Assembly (NCBI RefSeq): GCF_030159255.1
Contig: NZ_BSCT01000007.1
Span: 124,001-188,000 of the forward strand
DNA: 64,000 nt
Direction: 5' to 3'
Source: Bradyrhizobium sp. SSBR45G
GTDB lineage: Bacteria > Pseudomonadota > Alphaproteobacteria > Rhizobiales > Xanthobacteraceae
Shown: one piece after another, positions 35,531-44,561 of the stretch
Numbering within the stretch: the stretch's first letter is position 1
Layout: the number at the start of each line of letters is the position of its first letter
Translations under genes and position numbers: made by a program
The notes under the pieces: model-generated
The model's database searches: none
Told to the model about the DNA's origin: nothing
The model's input: the letters and a program-made list of their open reading frames with translations, nothing else

Positions 35531-35959
35531 ATGGCCGACCTCACGCTCGACACCGCCCGCAAGATCCTCGACGCCACGCTCGCCAAGGGCGTCGAGAAGA
35601 AGCTGAAGCCGCTCGCCGTCATGGTGCTCGACGCACGCGGCTGCCTGAAGGCGGCCGCCGCCCAGGACGGCACCAGCCTGATGCGGGCCGAGGTCGCGCA
35701 TGGCAAGGCCTATGGCGCGCTCGCGCTCGGCCTCGGCTCGCGCGCGCTGTTCCAGCGCGCCCAGGAGCAGGCCTTCTTCATCGACGCCGTGAACACGCTG
35801 GCGCAGGGCCGCATGGTCCCGGTCCCCGGCGGCGTGCTGATTCTGGACGGCACCACTCTGCTCGGCGCCGTCGGCGTCTCCGGCGACACCTCCGACAATG
35901 ACGAGATCTGCGCCATCGCCGGCATCGAGGCTGCCGGTCTCAAGGCCAATCCGGGCTGA
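35531..35959 (+). CDS. GlcG/HbpS-like protein
   Basis: The 142-residue protein has the family pattern: TLDTARKILDATLAKGVEKK at the start, LAVMVLDARGCLKAAAAQDG, then VAHGKAYGALALGLGSRALF and the glycine-rich end LILDGTTLLGAVGVSGDTSD. This small alpha/beta domain is found beside glycolate oxidase (GlcG) and as an extracellular haem-binding protein (HbpS). No signal peptide is seen, so the cytoplasm is likely. It follows the hydroxyacid oxidase by 121 bases, with a palindrome between. That pairing supports a glycolate/hydroxyacid link; the exact role of GlcG is not established. Confidence 0.88.
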   Translation: MADLTLDTARKILDATLAKGVEKKLKPLAVMVLDARGCLKAAAAQDGTSLMRAEVAHGKAYGALALGLGSRALFQRAQEQAFFIDAVNTLAQGRMVPVPGGVLILDGTTLLGAVGVSGDTSDNDEICAIAGIEAAGLKANPG

Positions 35960-36093
35960 TGCGCAATCAGGCATCCATGCGCCCGCGATGGCCGGAGCGC
36001 ATGGATGGCCGGGCCACGGGCAGTTGCGCTTGCGCGCCCGCTGCGATCTGCGCTTCTCTGCCTCGCGGCGTCCAGACGCGTTCGGAGAGCCAA

Positions 36094-36456
36094 ATGACCA
36101 TCGAGAGCATCAGCGCGATCACGATCGCCACCCATGACATGGCCCGCGCGGTCGCGTTCTACCGCGCGCTCGGCTTCGACGACATGCCCTATGGCGGCGC
36201 GGATTCGGCGTTCACCACCTTCCGCGCCGGCGCGGGCTACCTCAACCTGATCGCCACGCCTGAGGACAAGCAATGGAGCTGGTGGGGCCGCATCATCTTC
36301 CACGTTGCCGATGTCGATGCCGTCTATGCCAAGGCGCTGGCGGCCGGATTCTCGCCGTCGACCACGCCGCGCGATGCCGAATGGGGCGAGCGCTATTTCC
36401 ACCTCACCGATCCCGACGGCCACGAGCTGAGCTTCGCGCGGCCGCTTAGGCGCTGA
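36094..36456 (+). CDS. VOC (glyoxalase/bleomycin-resistance fold) protein
   Basis: The 120-residue single VOC domain begins AITIATHDMARAVAFYRALG and ends FHLTDPDGHELSFARPL, with HD/E positions that can hold a metal. DKQWSWWGRIIFHVADVDAV links the two beta-alpha-beta-beta-beta units. VOC proteins include lyases, dioxygenases and drug-binding proteins, and sequence alone does not choose between them. The ATG at 36094 begins exactly at the domain; a longer open frame upstream overlaps noncoding sequence. It is 134 bases after the GlcG-like gene. Confidence 0.88.
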   Translation: MTIESISAITIATHDMARAVAFYRALGFDDMPYGGADSAFTTFRAGAGYLNLIATPEDKQWSWWGRIIFHVADVDAVYAKALAAGFSPSTTPRDAEWGERYFHLTDPDGHELSFARPLRR

Positions 36457-36457
36457 G

Positions 36458-37330
36458 CTAGCCGAGCTCGAAGGTCGTGACGCCGAACACCCGCTCGATC
36501 CGCAGCGGCGGGATCGGCCCGGTGTACATCCGTGCGGTCTCGAACACCGGCTTCAATCCGAGGCTTTCGGCGAGCGCCACCGCCTCCGGATTGATGGCGG
36601 GCACGTCGAGGAATACCTCGGAGTCGCCTGTGGCCATCAGCAGAGCCGAGACCACGGCCTCGGCATCACCGCGCCTTTCAGCAACCAGCGGACCGATTTT
36701 GTGGCCCGTGCGGCACGGCCTGATCACGCCCCAGGCGACCAGCGCGCCATCGCGGATCAGCGCCCGACCGACATGTCCGGGCGTATCGATCCAGGCCCGC
36801 AGGAATGCCCGGCGCGGCGCGGGAAACACGGTCGCATCGGACGCTTCGACGTCGGCGAGCGGCACATCGGCAAGAGCGACGATCGCTGATCGATCAGCCG
36901 GTGGCGGCAAGGCGGCAGGTCGCCCACCATAGCGGATATTGGCATAGGCGTAGCTGAAGCCAGATTTTCGATAGTTGTCCTGCTGCGCGACCACGCCATC
37001 GAGCCCGACGATGCGCGATCCCGCATGCGCCATCGCCGACTGCCAGAGCCGCAAGCCGTAGCCCTGCCCGCGCAACCCGGGACGGACGATGTAGAAGCCG
37101 AGAAAGGCAAAGTGGTCGTCGTAGTTGACGCAGGACACGGTCGCGACCGGCTCCCCGTCGCGCTCGGCGACGAGGAAGCCGCCGGGATCGACCACACCGA
37201 AGCAGGCCGCATCGGATAGGCCCGGATTCCAACCTTCCGCTGCCGCCCAGTCGACGGTAAGAGGCATCTCATCGGGGCGCATGGCCCGGATGGTCAGGCT
37301 TCCGGTTGCAGTTGTGTCGCCTTGCATCAT
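36458..37330 (-). CDS. GNAT-family N-acetyltransferase with C-terminal extension
   Basis: The 290-residue protein has a GNAT domain at residues 12-135 (LTIRAMRPDEMPLTVDWAAA, FYIVRPGLRGQGYGLRLWQS as the acetyl-CoA loop). A second, GNAT-like half (residues 160-285, GHVGRALIRDGALVAWGVIR) matches the C-terminal domain seen in some two-lobe acetyltransferases. The acceptor is unknown. It converges with the VOC gene; the two stops are one base apart. Confidence 0.86.
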   Translation of the reverse strand: MMQGDTTATGSLTIRAMRPDEMPLTVDWAAAEGWNPGLSDAACFGVVDPGGFLVAERDGEPVATVSCVNYDDHFAFLGFYIVRPGLRGQGYGLRLWQSAMAHAGSRIVGLDGVVAQQDNYRKSGFSYAYANIRYGGRPAALPPPADRSAIVALADVPLADVEASDATVFPAPRRAFLRAWIDTPGHVGRALIRDGALVAWGVIRPCRTGHKIGPLVAERRGDAEAVVSALLMATGDSEVFLDVPAINPEAVALAESLGLKPVFETARMYTGPIPPLRIERVFGVTTFELG

Positions 37331-37467
37331 GCCTCCATCCTAATTCAGGAAGCGACGTCGCGCATCAACAACCGAGCCTTGACTGATCTATCGCGGCTGC
37401 TCCAACTTGTCGCCGGCCTCGATTTTCCTTGCTGCGGCGGTAAGGCATCGGAGCGGCTGAGGTCGAT

Positions 37468-38688
37468 TTGCCGGCTCTTGCAGATACCAACAGTGCATAC
37501 GGACCAACCCTCCCTGTTGCGGCCACAGACCGTCTCATCAGCCTCGACATCCTGCGTGGCCTCGCGCTGTTCGGCGTCATGGCCATCAACGTCGCGTTCG
37601 AATTCCGCATCTCGATCTTCCGACAGTTCCTGCCTGCGTTGAGGACGCACGAGCCGGGAACGACCTTCTTCGCTGGATCCCCGTCGCCGGACACGTTCGC
37701 GCTGTTGTGGGCCTTGATGGGTGACTCGCCGTTCAATCGCGCCATCGAAGATTTCCTCGAGCGCGCCGTCTCGATGAAGGCGTTCGCCCTGTTCTCGCTG
37801 CTGTTTGGCATCGGGTTAGCGATGCAGTTCGATCGGATCGCACCGGACCGGCGTGTCGCCCTGCTGCTCCGGCGCCTGCTGATCCTGCTCGCGATCGGCC
37901 TCCTGCACCTGACGCTGCTGTGGAACGGCGACATCCTGACCGAATATGCGCTGGCCGGCCTGATCGTCCTGCCGTTCCTGTTTGCGCGGAGGTGGCTCGT
38001 GATCGCGGCCAGCCTCGCGCTGCTCGGCCTCTATTTCACCGGCTGGCTGATGCGCCTGATGCCCCTGCCCAGCTCAGCGTGGATGATGCAGCATGTGAGC
38101 GACGCCAGCCTCGTCTATGCCGGCGGCAGCTTCTCTCAGGTGCTCGCTGTCCGATTGTCCGAGATCGGCGCCATCGCTCCGCTGCATCTGTGGGTGTTTC
38201 CGCGCACGATCGGTCTTTTTCTCGCCGGCATCGTCATCTGGCGCTGCGGAATTCTGCGCGACGCGCGCGATCACCGCGCGTCGTGGCTGCTGATGGCGCT
38301 GGCCGCACTTGTTGTGACGGTCGATGCCGGACCCTCGCTCGTGACCGTCAGCCTCGCGCTCGCCTATGGCGCGCTGGTTCTGGCTGTGGCGAACACCGCA
38401 TGGGGCGCCCGCCTGCTCGGCTGGGCGGCCCCTGTGGGGCGCATGGCCTTCACCAACTACCTCATGCAGTCCGTCATCTTCGGCTTCGTGTTCTACGGCT
38501 ACTGCCTCGGTCTGTTCGGCCGGGTCAGCGTCTCGCTCGCGCTCGGCATCGGCATCGCCGTCTACGGGCTTCAGGTGATCGTGAGCTGGTGCTGGCTGAG
38601 GATGTTTCAGTTCGGCCCGGTTGAATGGCTGTGGCGCAGCCTGATGTACAATCAGGTTCAGCCGATGCGGGTTCGCGCACGGTCCTGA
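37468..38688 (+). CDS. DUF418 membrane protein (YeiB-like)
   Basis: The 406-residue protein has about nine to ten membrane spans. RLISLDILRGLALFGVMAIN at residues 22-41 is the typical N-terminus, MKAFALFSLLFGIGLAMQFD follows, and the C-terminal DUF418 part contains APVGRMAFTNYLMQSVIFGF and FQFGPVEWLWRSLMY. The biochemical role of the family is not established; acyl or solute transfer has been suggested because of similarity to membrane acyltransferases. A TTG at 37468 gives the expected length, but I see no good ribosome site, so the start is uncertain. It diverges from the GNAT gene. Confidence 0.88.
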   Translation: MPALADTNSAYGPTLPVAATDRLISLDILRGLALFGVMAINVAFEFRISIFRQFLPALRTHEPGTTFFAGSPSPDTFALLWALMGDSPFNRAIEDFLERAVSMKAFALFSLLFGIGLAMQFDRIAPDRRVALLLRRLLILLAIGLLHLTLLWNGDILTEYALAGLIVLPFLFARRWLVIAASLALLGLYFTGWLMRLMPLPSSAWMMQHVSDASLVYAGGSFSQVLAVRLSEIGAIAPLHLWVFPRTIGLFLAGIVIWRCGILRDARDHRASWLLMALAALVVTVDAGPSLVTVSLALAYGALVLAVANTAWGARLLGWAAPVGRMAFTNYLMQSVIFGFVFYGYCLGLFGRVSVSLALGIGIAVYGLQVIVSWCWLRMFQFGPVEWLWRSLMYNQVQPMRVRARS

Positions 38689-38710
38689 CCAGAGATCTCC
38701 TGCAGCTTGC

Positions 38711-39490
38711 CTACTTCCCGGGCCAGACCGGCTTGCGCTTCTCGGCGAACGCCTTCAGGCCTTCCTTGGCATCCTCGGTCATGGCCAGCAGCGCGATCTG
38801 GCTTTCGAGATAGGCGATGGACTCGTCGAACGACATCGAGGCGATGGCGCGCATCGCGTATTTGCCGCGGCGGATCGCCGTCGGCGACTTGTCGACGAGG
38901 CGGCCGATCAGCCAGTCGATCTTGGCGTCGAGCTCGGCGGCCGGCACCACGTAGTTGAGCAGGCCTGCGGCCTGCGCCGCCCTGGCATCGAACGGCTCGC
39001 CCGTCAGCGCCCATTCGTTGACGAGCCGCGGCGGCGCGATGGTCTGCAGCAGGCTCAGAACCTGCATCGGAAACACGCCGACCTTCACCTCCGGCAGGCC
39101 GAACACGACGTGATCGGCCGCCACCGCCATGTCGGTCATGCAGAGCAGGCCCATGCCGCCCGCCATGCAGACGCCACCAACGCGCGCGATCGCGGGCTTG
39201 GTGGAATTCTGCGACAGCCGCATCAGGTCGGCATAGTCGACATTGGGTCGGGAGAAATCCATCGCGAAAGCCGCGCCCGAGTTCTGCAGGTCGGCGCCGG
39301 CGCAGAACGCCTTGTCCCCCGCGCCCGTGAGCACGATCACGCGCACCTCGGGATCGTCATGCGCCTGGCGATAGCCGCGCGAGATCCCGGCGATGACATC
39401 GCCATTGAGGGCGTTGCGCTTCTCCGGGCGGTTGATGGTGATCCAGAGGGCCTGCCCGCGCTTGTCGAGAATCACGCTGTCGTCGGTCAT
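38711..39490 (-). CDS. Enoyl-CoA hydratase/isomerase family protein
   Basis: The 259-residue crotonase-fold protein begins at the ATG at 39490. It shows RPEKRNALNGDVIAGISRGY and GDKAFCAGADLQ for CoA and oxyanion-hole contacts. GGVCMAGGMGLLCMTDMAVA lacks the first catalytic Glu, but FGLPEVKVGVFPMQVL keeps the second one, a pattern shared with isomerases and single-glutamate members. The substrate cannot be read. It converges with the DUF418 gene and stands 72 bases downstream of the lipase-like gene. Confidence 0.88.
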   Translation of the reverse strand: MTDDSVILDKRGQALWITINRPEKRNALNGDVIAGISRGYRQAHDDPEVRVIVLTGAGDKAFCAGADLQNSGAAFAMDFSRPNVDYADLMRLSQNSTKPAIARVGGVCMAGGMGLLCMTDMAVAADHVVFGLPEVKVGVFPMQVLSLLQTIAPPRLVNEWALTGEPFDARAAQAAGLLNYVVPAAELDAKIDWLIGRLVDKSPTAIRRGKYAMRAIASMSFDESIAYLESQIALLAMTEDAKEGLKAFAEKRKPVWPGK

Positions 39491-39562
39491 CGCCTTGCCT
39501 GCCTCTTGATGTCGGATGCGAGATTGTCGCGGGATAGCCGCAGGCAGCAAGGAAAACTTGCG

Positions 39563-40300
39563 TCAGCTGGCCGCGCGGCGGCCGATGTCGGCGATGACGC
39601 TGCGCAGCAGCGGCCGAACCGGCTCGAACTGGCCGTTGCGCAGGAAAGCCAAGGTCTGCCGGAACGAGGCCGGATGCATCAGCAGGCCCATATGCGAGGC
39701 CTTGACGGTCGTGTAGTCCGCCATCTCCACCAGCTTGCAGCTCTCGACCGAGACGCGGCCATCGTTGGGCCAGGGCAGCACGAACAAGCCAGCGATCGGA
39801 TCGAGAAAGCGGTTCCCGGCGATGATGCCGATCTCATAATCGGCCGGGGGCAGCGCGGCGAGCGTGACGTCCTTGGTCGTCACCAGTTGCAGGCCGGCCG
39901 GGCCGAAATAGGCGCGGTAGAGTCCGACGTTCTGCAGACGGTCGGCCAGCTCGCTGCCGCCGTTGGGCGTGCCGATCATGACGACGCGGCCGAGACGCGC
40001 CGGACGATGGTGGGCGATCAGCACACGCGCGAGAAGTCCGCCCATGGAATGGGTCACGAAATGGATCGGACCATCGAGACCCGCCGCGAACTCGGCGACG
40101 GCGGGCCGGATATCCTCTGCAAGACGATCGAGCGGCTTCTTACGGCTTTGATAGTGGAGATTGAGCGTGGCGAAGCCTGCGCGCTGCAGCTTCTTTTCGA
40201 GGGGACGCAGCATCAATGAGCGGCTGGCGATGCCATGCAGCAGGACAATCCCCGCGTCGCGGGGGCTGCTCTGCTGGTGACTTCGGCGCAGCGATGTCAT
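39563..40300 (-). CDS. Alpha/beta hydrolase, lipase/PGAP1-like
   Basis: The 245-residue enzyme has VLLHGIASRSLMLRPLEKKL near its start (oxyanion hole HG) and the nucleophile elbow FVTHSMGGLLARVLI, with Ser in the G-x-S-x-G-like THSMGG. A late Asp lies in PWPNDGRVSVESCK and a His in TTVKASHMGLLMHP. No signal peptide is visible. The ATG at 40300 overlaps the stop of the large acyltransferase fusion (TAATG), so it is the last gene of that operon. Its job may be turnover or release of acyl chains from lipids handled by the fusion. Confidence 0.88.
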   Translation of the reverse strand: MTSLRRSHQQSSPRDAGIVLLHGIASRSLMLRPLEKKLQRAGFATLNLHYQSRKKPLDRLAEDIRPAVAEFAAGLDGPIHFVTHSMGGLLARVLIAHHRPARLGRVVMIGTPNGGSELADRLQNVGLYRAYFGPAGLQLVTTKDVTLAALPPADYEIGIIAGNRFLDPIAGLFVLPWPNDGRVSVESCKLVEMADYTTVKASHMGLLMHPASFRQTLAFLRNGQFEPVRPLLRSVIADIGRRAAS

Positions 40301-43300
40301 TACGCGACCTCCCGCCCCTCCGGCTCGCGCTCCTGAACAGCCGCCGGTGCAGTCTCCTCGGCGAGCGCCCTCGCACCGAGATAGTCGGTCTTGCCGGAGC
40401 CGAGCAGCGGGATCTTGTCGACCACCATCACGACGGCCGGCACCGCGAGCTCCGGCGCCCCTTGCGCCTTGGCCTGGCGCTGCATCGCGGATCGCTCGGC
40501 ATCCTTCTGCGTCGTGATCAGCACGATGCGCTCGCCCTTGCGCTGGTCCGGGAGCGAAACGGCGACGGAGCCGGCCTGCGGCCACAGCGTCGCAGCGATC
40601 TGCTCGACGACCGTCAACGACACCATCTCGCCAGCGATCTTGGCGAAGCGCTTGGCGCGGCCCTTGATCGTGATGAAGCCCTGCGCGTCGATGGTGACGA
40701 TGTCGCCGGTGTCGTGCCAGCCCTCGGGCAGCGCTTCGAGCACGCCGGGATTTTCGGCCCTGACATAGCCGAGCATCACGTTGGGCCCGCGGACCGAGAG
40801 CCGGCCGCCCTCCTCGATCCCCGGCACCTTGTCGAGCCGGGCCTCCATCAGCGGCGAGAGACGGCCGACGGTACCGACGCGGTTGGCCATCGGCGTGTTC
40901 ATCGCCAGCACGGGCGCGGTCTCGGTGACGCCATAGCCCTCGAGCACGCGGATGCCATAGCGTTCCATGTAGACTTGGCGGGTGCGATCCTTGACCGGCT
41001 CGGCGCCGGCGATGACCAGCCGCAAAGTCCGGAAATCATAGGCATGGGCCGAGCGCGCATAACCGGTCAGGAAGGTGTCGGTGCCGAACAGAATGGTGGC
41101 GCCGGTCTGGTAGATCAGTTCGGGCACGATCCGGTAATGCAGCGGCGACGGGTACATGTAGATCGGGATACCCGCCAACATGGGCATCATCATGCCACCG
41201 GTGAGTCCGAACGAATGGAACACCGGCAGGACGTTGAACACGAGATCGTTGGCGTTGGCATCGACCCGTGCCAGCGCCTGTGCGGCGTTGGCCAGGATAT
41301 TGCGGTGGGACAGCACGACACCCTTCGGCGTGCCTTCCGAACCCGAGGTGAACAGGATCACGGCGGGATGGTCGGCGTTGCGGGCGACGCGCGGCTTGGT
41401 GCCGTCGAGGATGCCCTTGAGCTTGTCGCCCAGGCTGACGGAGGCCTTGACGTCCTCGAGATAGACCAGGCGCGCCTGGCCCTCGATCGCGGCAATCAGC
41501 TTGTCGAGCTTGCCCTTCTCGATGAAGGCGCGCGAGGTGAGCACCGTCGTGACCTGCGCCGCCTTCATCGCCGCCAGCACGTTGACCGGTCCGGCGGAGA
41601 AGTTCAGCATCGCCGGCACCCGGCCGATCGACTGCAGCGCCATGAAGACGACGGCGACACCGGCCGAGTTCGGCAGCAGGACGCCGATGTTCTCGCCGAC
41701 CATCGTGCCGTGTTCGAGCTTGCGGCTGAGCACTTGCGCGCCGAGCAGCAGCTTGCGGTAGGTCAGCTTGGTGCCGAGCGGATCCTCGATCATCACCTTG
41801 CCGGTGTCGTGATCGCGATGCGCATGGGCCAGCGCCTCGAACAGTGTCCGGTCCAGCATGGCGTTCTTGACCATGGCCTCGATCATGACGTCCTGCAGCG
41901 CCGCGCCGGCGGCGTTGCGGCGGGTCTTGCCCTTGAGTGCCGCATCAATGGTGAGCTTCACCGGCGGCAGGATCGTCACCGTCACCTTGGGAAACCACGA
42001 GCGCTTGATCTGGCCGTCCTTGAGATAGCTGAGATGCGAGCGCTGCGCGCCCTCGATGCGGACGGGCACGACGACGGCATCGGCCTTGTCGGCGATCATC
42101 GCGGTGCCGTCATAGACCTTCATCAGCGAGCCGGACACGGTGATGCGCCCTTCCGGGAAGATCACCACCGGCTCCTGGCTGGCAACCAGCTTGATGAGAT
42201 CGCGCGCGCCGAGCGGCTTGGTCGGGTCGATCGTGATGTGGCTCACCAGCTTGAGGAAGATCTTCGCCCACCAGGCCTTGGAAATGCCGGTGTCGACGGC
42301 GAAGGTCGCGTCGATCGGCAGCACGGCATGCAGCAACGGTCCGTCGATCAGGCTGACATGGTTCGGCGCGATCAGCATGCGGGTGCCGGCGGGCGGCAGA
42401 TTTTCCAGCCCGCGCACCTCGGTGCGGAATAGCGCGCGGAACAGCATCGCGCCGAAATCGCGCACGCCTTCCCGGCCCCATTTGTTGAGCACGAACCAGA
42501 CCGAGCCGAAGCTCGCCAGCGCCAGACCAAAGAAGATCCAGCCAACCGCGACGCCTGCGGCCTGGAGGCCGGCGACACCCAGCGAACCGACCACCATGAA
42601 GGCGGCCTGCAGCACGTTTCCGGCGGCGATGACACGGGCACGCTCGGTCGGCTCCGACCACGCCTGCACAGCCGCGAACGCCGGGACCACGAACAGGCCG
42701 CCGCCGAAGGCGAACACGGCGAAGTCGAGCAGCATGCGCGCACCGGCCCACGAGCCGATGAAGGCCAAAGGCGTCAGGTCCTTCGCGGTTTCCGTGGTAC
42801 CGATCGCCAGGGAGAGATCGAGGCCGAACACACCCATGATGATGGCGCCGATCGGCACCAGCGCGAGGTTCGGCCTGACATGGCTGAGATGCGCCGCGAA
42901 CAGCGAGCCGATCGCAATGCCGATCGCGAAGGTGGCAAGGCAGAGCGTGACGACGCCCTCGGTGCCGCCGACAACATCCTTCACCAGCGCCGGCAGCAGC
43001 GACAGCACGACGGCGCCGACCAGCCAGAACCAGGACACGATCACCATGCCGTCCCACAGCCGGGGCGCGGCGTGGAGCGATTTCAACAGATGCGACGTCG
43101 AGGTCCAGGGATTGGTCGTGATCCGCAGATCCGGTGCGGACGGCACAGTATGCGGGATACGCGACGTCGACGCCCAGGAGATCACCGCAAGACCGATCAC
43201 TGCAAGCGAGACCCAGCCCATGTGGGAAGAGCCCGAGACCAGCTGGCCACCGGCGATCGTGCCGATCAGGATGGCCATGAAGGTCGCACCTTCCACCAGC

Positions 43301-43725
43301 GCATTGCCGGTGGCGAGCTCACCAACCGTCAGCTGATCAGGCAGCATGGCGTATTTCACCGGGCCGAACAGCGCGGCGATGATCCCGAACATGCCCAAGG
43401 CCACGAACAGCAGCGGGATCGAATGCAGGAAGAAGCCGAGCGCTGCAAAGCCGGCGGCGAAGATCTCCGCGAACTTCAATCGGCGCGCGACGACACCCTT
43501 GACGTATCGGTCGGCCAGTTCGCCGCCCAGCCCCGACAGGATGAAGAACGGGAAGATGAAGACGGCTCCAGCCACAGTCACCAGCGCATCACCATGCGCC
43601 GCCACGGCGCCGTAGAGCAGCATGATGACGAGCGCATTCTTCAGAACGTTGTCGTTCAGCGCCGAGGCGAACTGCGCCCAGAACAATGGAGCAAAGCGGC
43701 GCGACGACATCAACTGCTTGATCAT
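40300..43725 (-). CDS. LplT-PlsC-Aas triple fusion: lysophospholipid transporter, acyltransferase and acyl-ACP synthetase
   Basis: This 1,141-residue protein joins three units. Residues 1-400 are an MFS transporter like LplT (FAPLFWAQFASALNDNVLKN). Residues 430-620 are a PlsC-type acyltransferase with NHVSLIDGP (the HxxxxD motif) and FPEGRIT. Residues 640-1141 are an AMP-dependent ligase with VILFTSGSEGTPKGVVLSHR and GYGVTETAP. In E. coli the transporter (LplT) and Aas are separate neighbours; here they are one chain. It would bring lysophospholipid across the inner membrane and re-acylate it with an activated fatty acid. The ATG at 43725 precedes the first membrane span; 12 more codons exist upstream. 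Confidence 0.93.
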   Translation of the reverse strand: MIKQLMSSRRFAPLFWAQFASALNDNVLKNALVIMLLYGAVAAHGDALVTVAGAVFIFPFFILSGLGGELADRYVKGVVARRLKFAEIFAAGFAALGFFLHSIPLLFVALGMFGIIAALFGPVKYAMLPDQLTVGELATGNALVEGATFMAILIGTIAGGQLVSGSSHMGWVSLAVIGLAVISWASTSRIPHTVPSAPDLRITTNPWTSTSHLLKSLHAAPRLWDGMVIVSWFWLVGAVVLSLLPALVKDVVGGTEGVVTLCLATFAIGIAIGSLFAAHLSHVRPNLALVPIGAIIMGVFGLDLSLAIGTTETAKDLTPLAFIGSWAGARMLLDFAVFAFGGGLFVVPAFAAVQAWSEPTERARVIAAGNVLQAAFMVVGSLGVAGLQAAGVAVGWIFFGLALASFGSVWFVLNKWGREGVRDFGAMLFRALFRTEVRGLENLPPAGTRMLIAPNHVSLIDGPLLHAVLPIDATFAVDTGISKAWWAKIFLKLVSHITIDPTKPLGARDLIKLVASQEPVVIFPEGRITVSGSLMKVYDGTAMIADKADAVVVPVRIEGAQRSHLSYLKDGQIKRSWFPKVTVTILPPVKLTIDAALKGKTRRNAAGAALQDVMIEAMVKNAMLDRTLFEALAHAHRDHDTGKVMIEDPLGTKLTYRKLLLGAQVLSRKLEHGTMVGENIGVLLPNSAGVAVVFMALQSIGRVPAMLNFSAGPVNVLAAMKAAQVTTVLTSRAFIEKGKLDKLIAAIEGQARLVYLEDVKASVSLGDKLKGILDGTKPRVARNADHPAVILFTSGSEGTPKGVVLSHRNILANAAQALARVDANANDLVFNVLPVFHSFGLTGGMMMPMLAGIPIYMYPSPLHYRIVPELIYQTGATILFGTDTFLTGYARSAHAYDFRTLRLVIAGAEPVKDRTRQVYMERYGIRVLEGYGVTETAPVLAMNTPMANRVGTVGRLSPLMEARLDKVPGIEEGGRLSVRGPNVMLGYVRAENPGVLEALPEGWHDTGDIVTIDAQGFITIKGRAKRFAKIAGEMVSLTVVEQIAATLWPQAGSVAVSLPDQRKGERIVLITTQKDAERSAMQRQAKAQGAPELAVPAVVMVVDKIPLLGSGKTDYLGARALAEETAPAAVQEREPEGREVA

Positions 43726-43836
43726 GGTCGTTTCCTGGTGTGTGCGGCGGCCTGGCCGCAATGATCGCGAGACGGTCGGGGATTGGTGCTGAAATCAAAG
43801 CTCGTAGCGGGGCGAGATCCCTCTTGGGTGAGGTAA

Positions 43837-44073
43837 TTAGTCTGGCTTTTCCCGTCGGCCACCTCGCGACAGCAGCGCCATCGTGTCGGCCAGTGTGCAG
43901 GACGACCACACCAGCGCCACGAGCCCTGCCGCGAAGCCACCGCGCAGTTGCCAGTCGAGCGGCAGCGCAACGATGCCGCCGCCGACCAGCGCGAAGCATA
44001 CCGCGAAGGTCATATGCAAAAAGCTTATCCAGACCGTGGGCAGTCGCCCGGACGATATGAGACGGGAAGACAT
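43837..44073 (-). CDS. Small membrane protein, two spans
   Basis: The 78-residue protein has two hydrophobic spans, ISFLHMTFAVCFALVGGGIV and LRGGFAAGLVALVWSSCTLA, with a basic tail RGGRREKPD. I know no family. It lies between the 88-residue gene and the triple fusion on the same strand, so it is probably an operon member. The ribosome site is weak. Codon choice is compatible with coding but the protein is short, so I am not certain. Confidence 0.6.
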   Translation of the reverse strand: MSSRLISSGRLPTVWISFLHMTFAVCFALVGGGIVALPLDWQLRGGFAAGLVALVWSSCTLADTMALLSRGGRREKPD

Positions 44074-44116
44074 GGTGACCGCTTCGTTGCCAATGGGCGG
44101 GAGATTTGAGCTGTGG

Positions 44117-44383
44117 TCAGCTCAGTTCACTCAGGTAGTGGAAGCAGCCGAACAGGCCACCACGACGAAGCCGGCGTCCTTCACGACCCGCGGCGCGAAA
44201 CAGCTCTTCTCCCGCCACCCGCCGTGCCCGCCGAGCGGCCAACAGACCCGCGACGTCACAGGCATTGGCGATACGCTCAACGCGCGCCGCCACAAGGTGA
44301 GACGCTGCCCGGGCCAAACCGTTCAGCAAAGCCTGAGCGTCGGCGGGAAAAAGTTGCGGACCACGAAAGCTGAGAACCTGCAT
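44117..44383 (-). CDS. Arg/Ala-rich 88-residue protein, function unknown
   Basis: It starts MQVLSFRGPQLFPADAQALL with AAGGAG ideally placed nine bases upstream, which is the main support. The middle, VAARVERIANACDVAGLLAA, followed by RRARRVAGEELFRAAGREGR, is helical, and it ends FGCFHYLSELS. The first gene after the paired palindromes at 44401-44447, it probably begins the operon that contains the triple fusion. No domain is recognised. High Arg content could also come from a shadow frame, so some doubt remains. Confidence 0.6.
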   Translation of the reverse strand: MQVLSFRGPQLFPADAQALLNGLARAASHLVAARVERIANACDVAGLLAARRARRVAGEELFRAAGREGRRLRRGGLFGCFHYLSELS

Positions 44384-44400
44384 AAGATCACTCCTTGAGT

Positions 44401-44447
44401 TTTTGAGCATCGCTCAAAATTAGTATCGCAAAAATGAGCGTCGCTCA
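44401..44447 (-). promoter_or_regulatory. Paired operator palindromes at the promoter of the lipid-remodelling operon
   Basis: TTTTGAGC-ATC-GCTCAAAA at 44401-44419 is a perfect 8-base inverted repeat. TGAGC-GTC-GCTCA at 44435-44447 is a second copy of its core. The centres are 31 bases apart, three helical turns, so two dimers could bind the same face of DNA. The copies flank an AT-rich candidate -10 region on the minus strand, 18 bases before the AAGGAG-led start at 44383. Such sites are typical of TetR-type repressors, but no such gene is next to it. Confidence 0.65.
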
Positions 44448-44561
44448 AGAAAAATCTGACGAACGGAACGATTTGGTAAAAAAGGTCTTGCCGGCCGTCG
44501 GCAGGGACGCCGCGACCGGAAGGCAAGTCATTGAATTAGAGGGATATTCCGTCAGCCCCGC

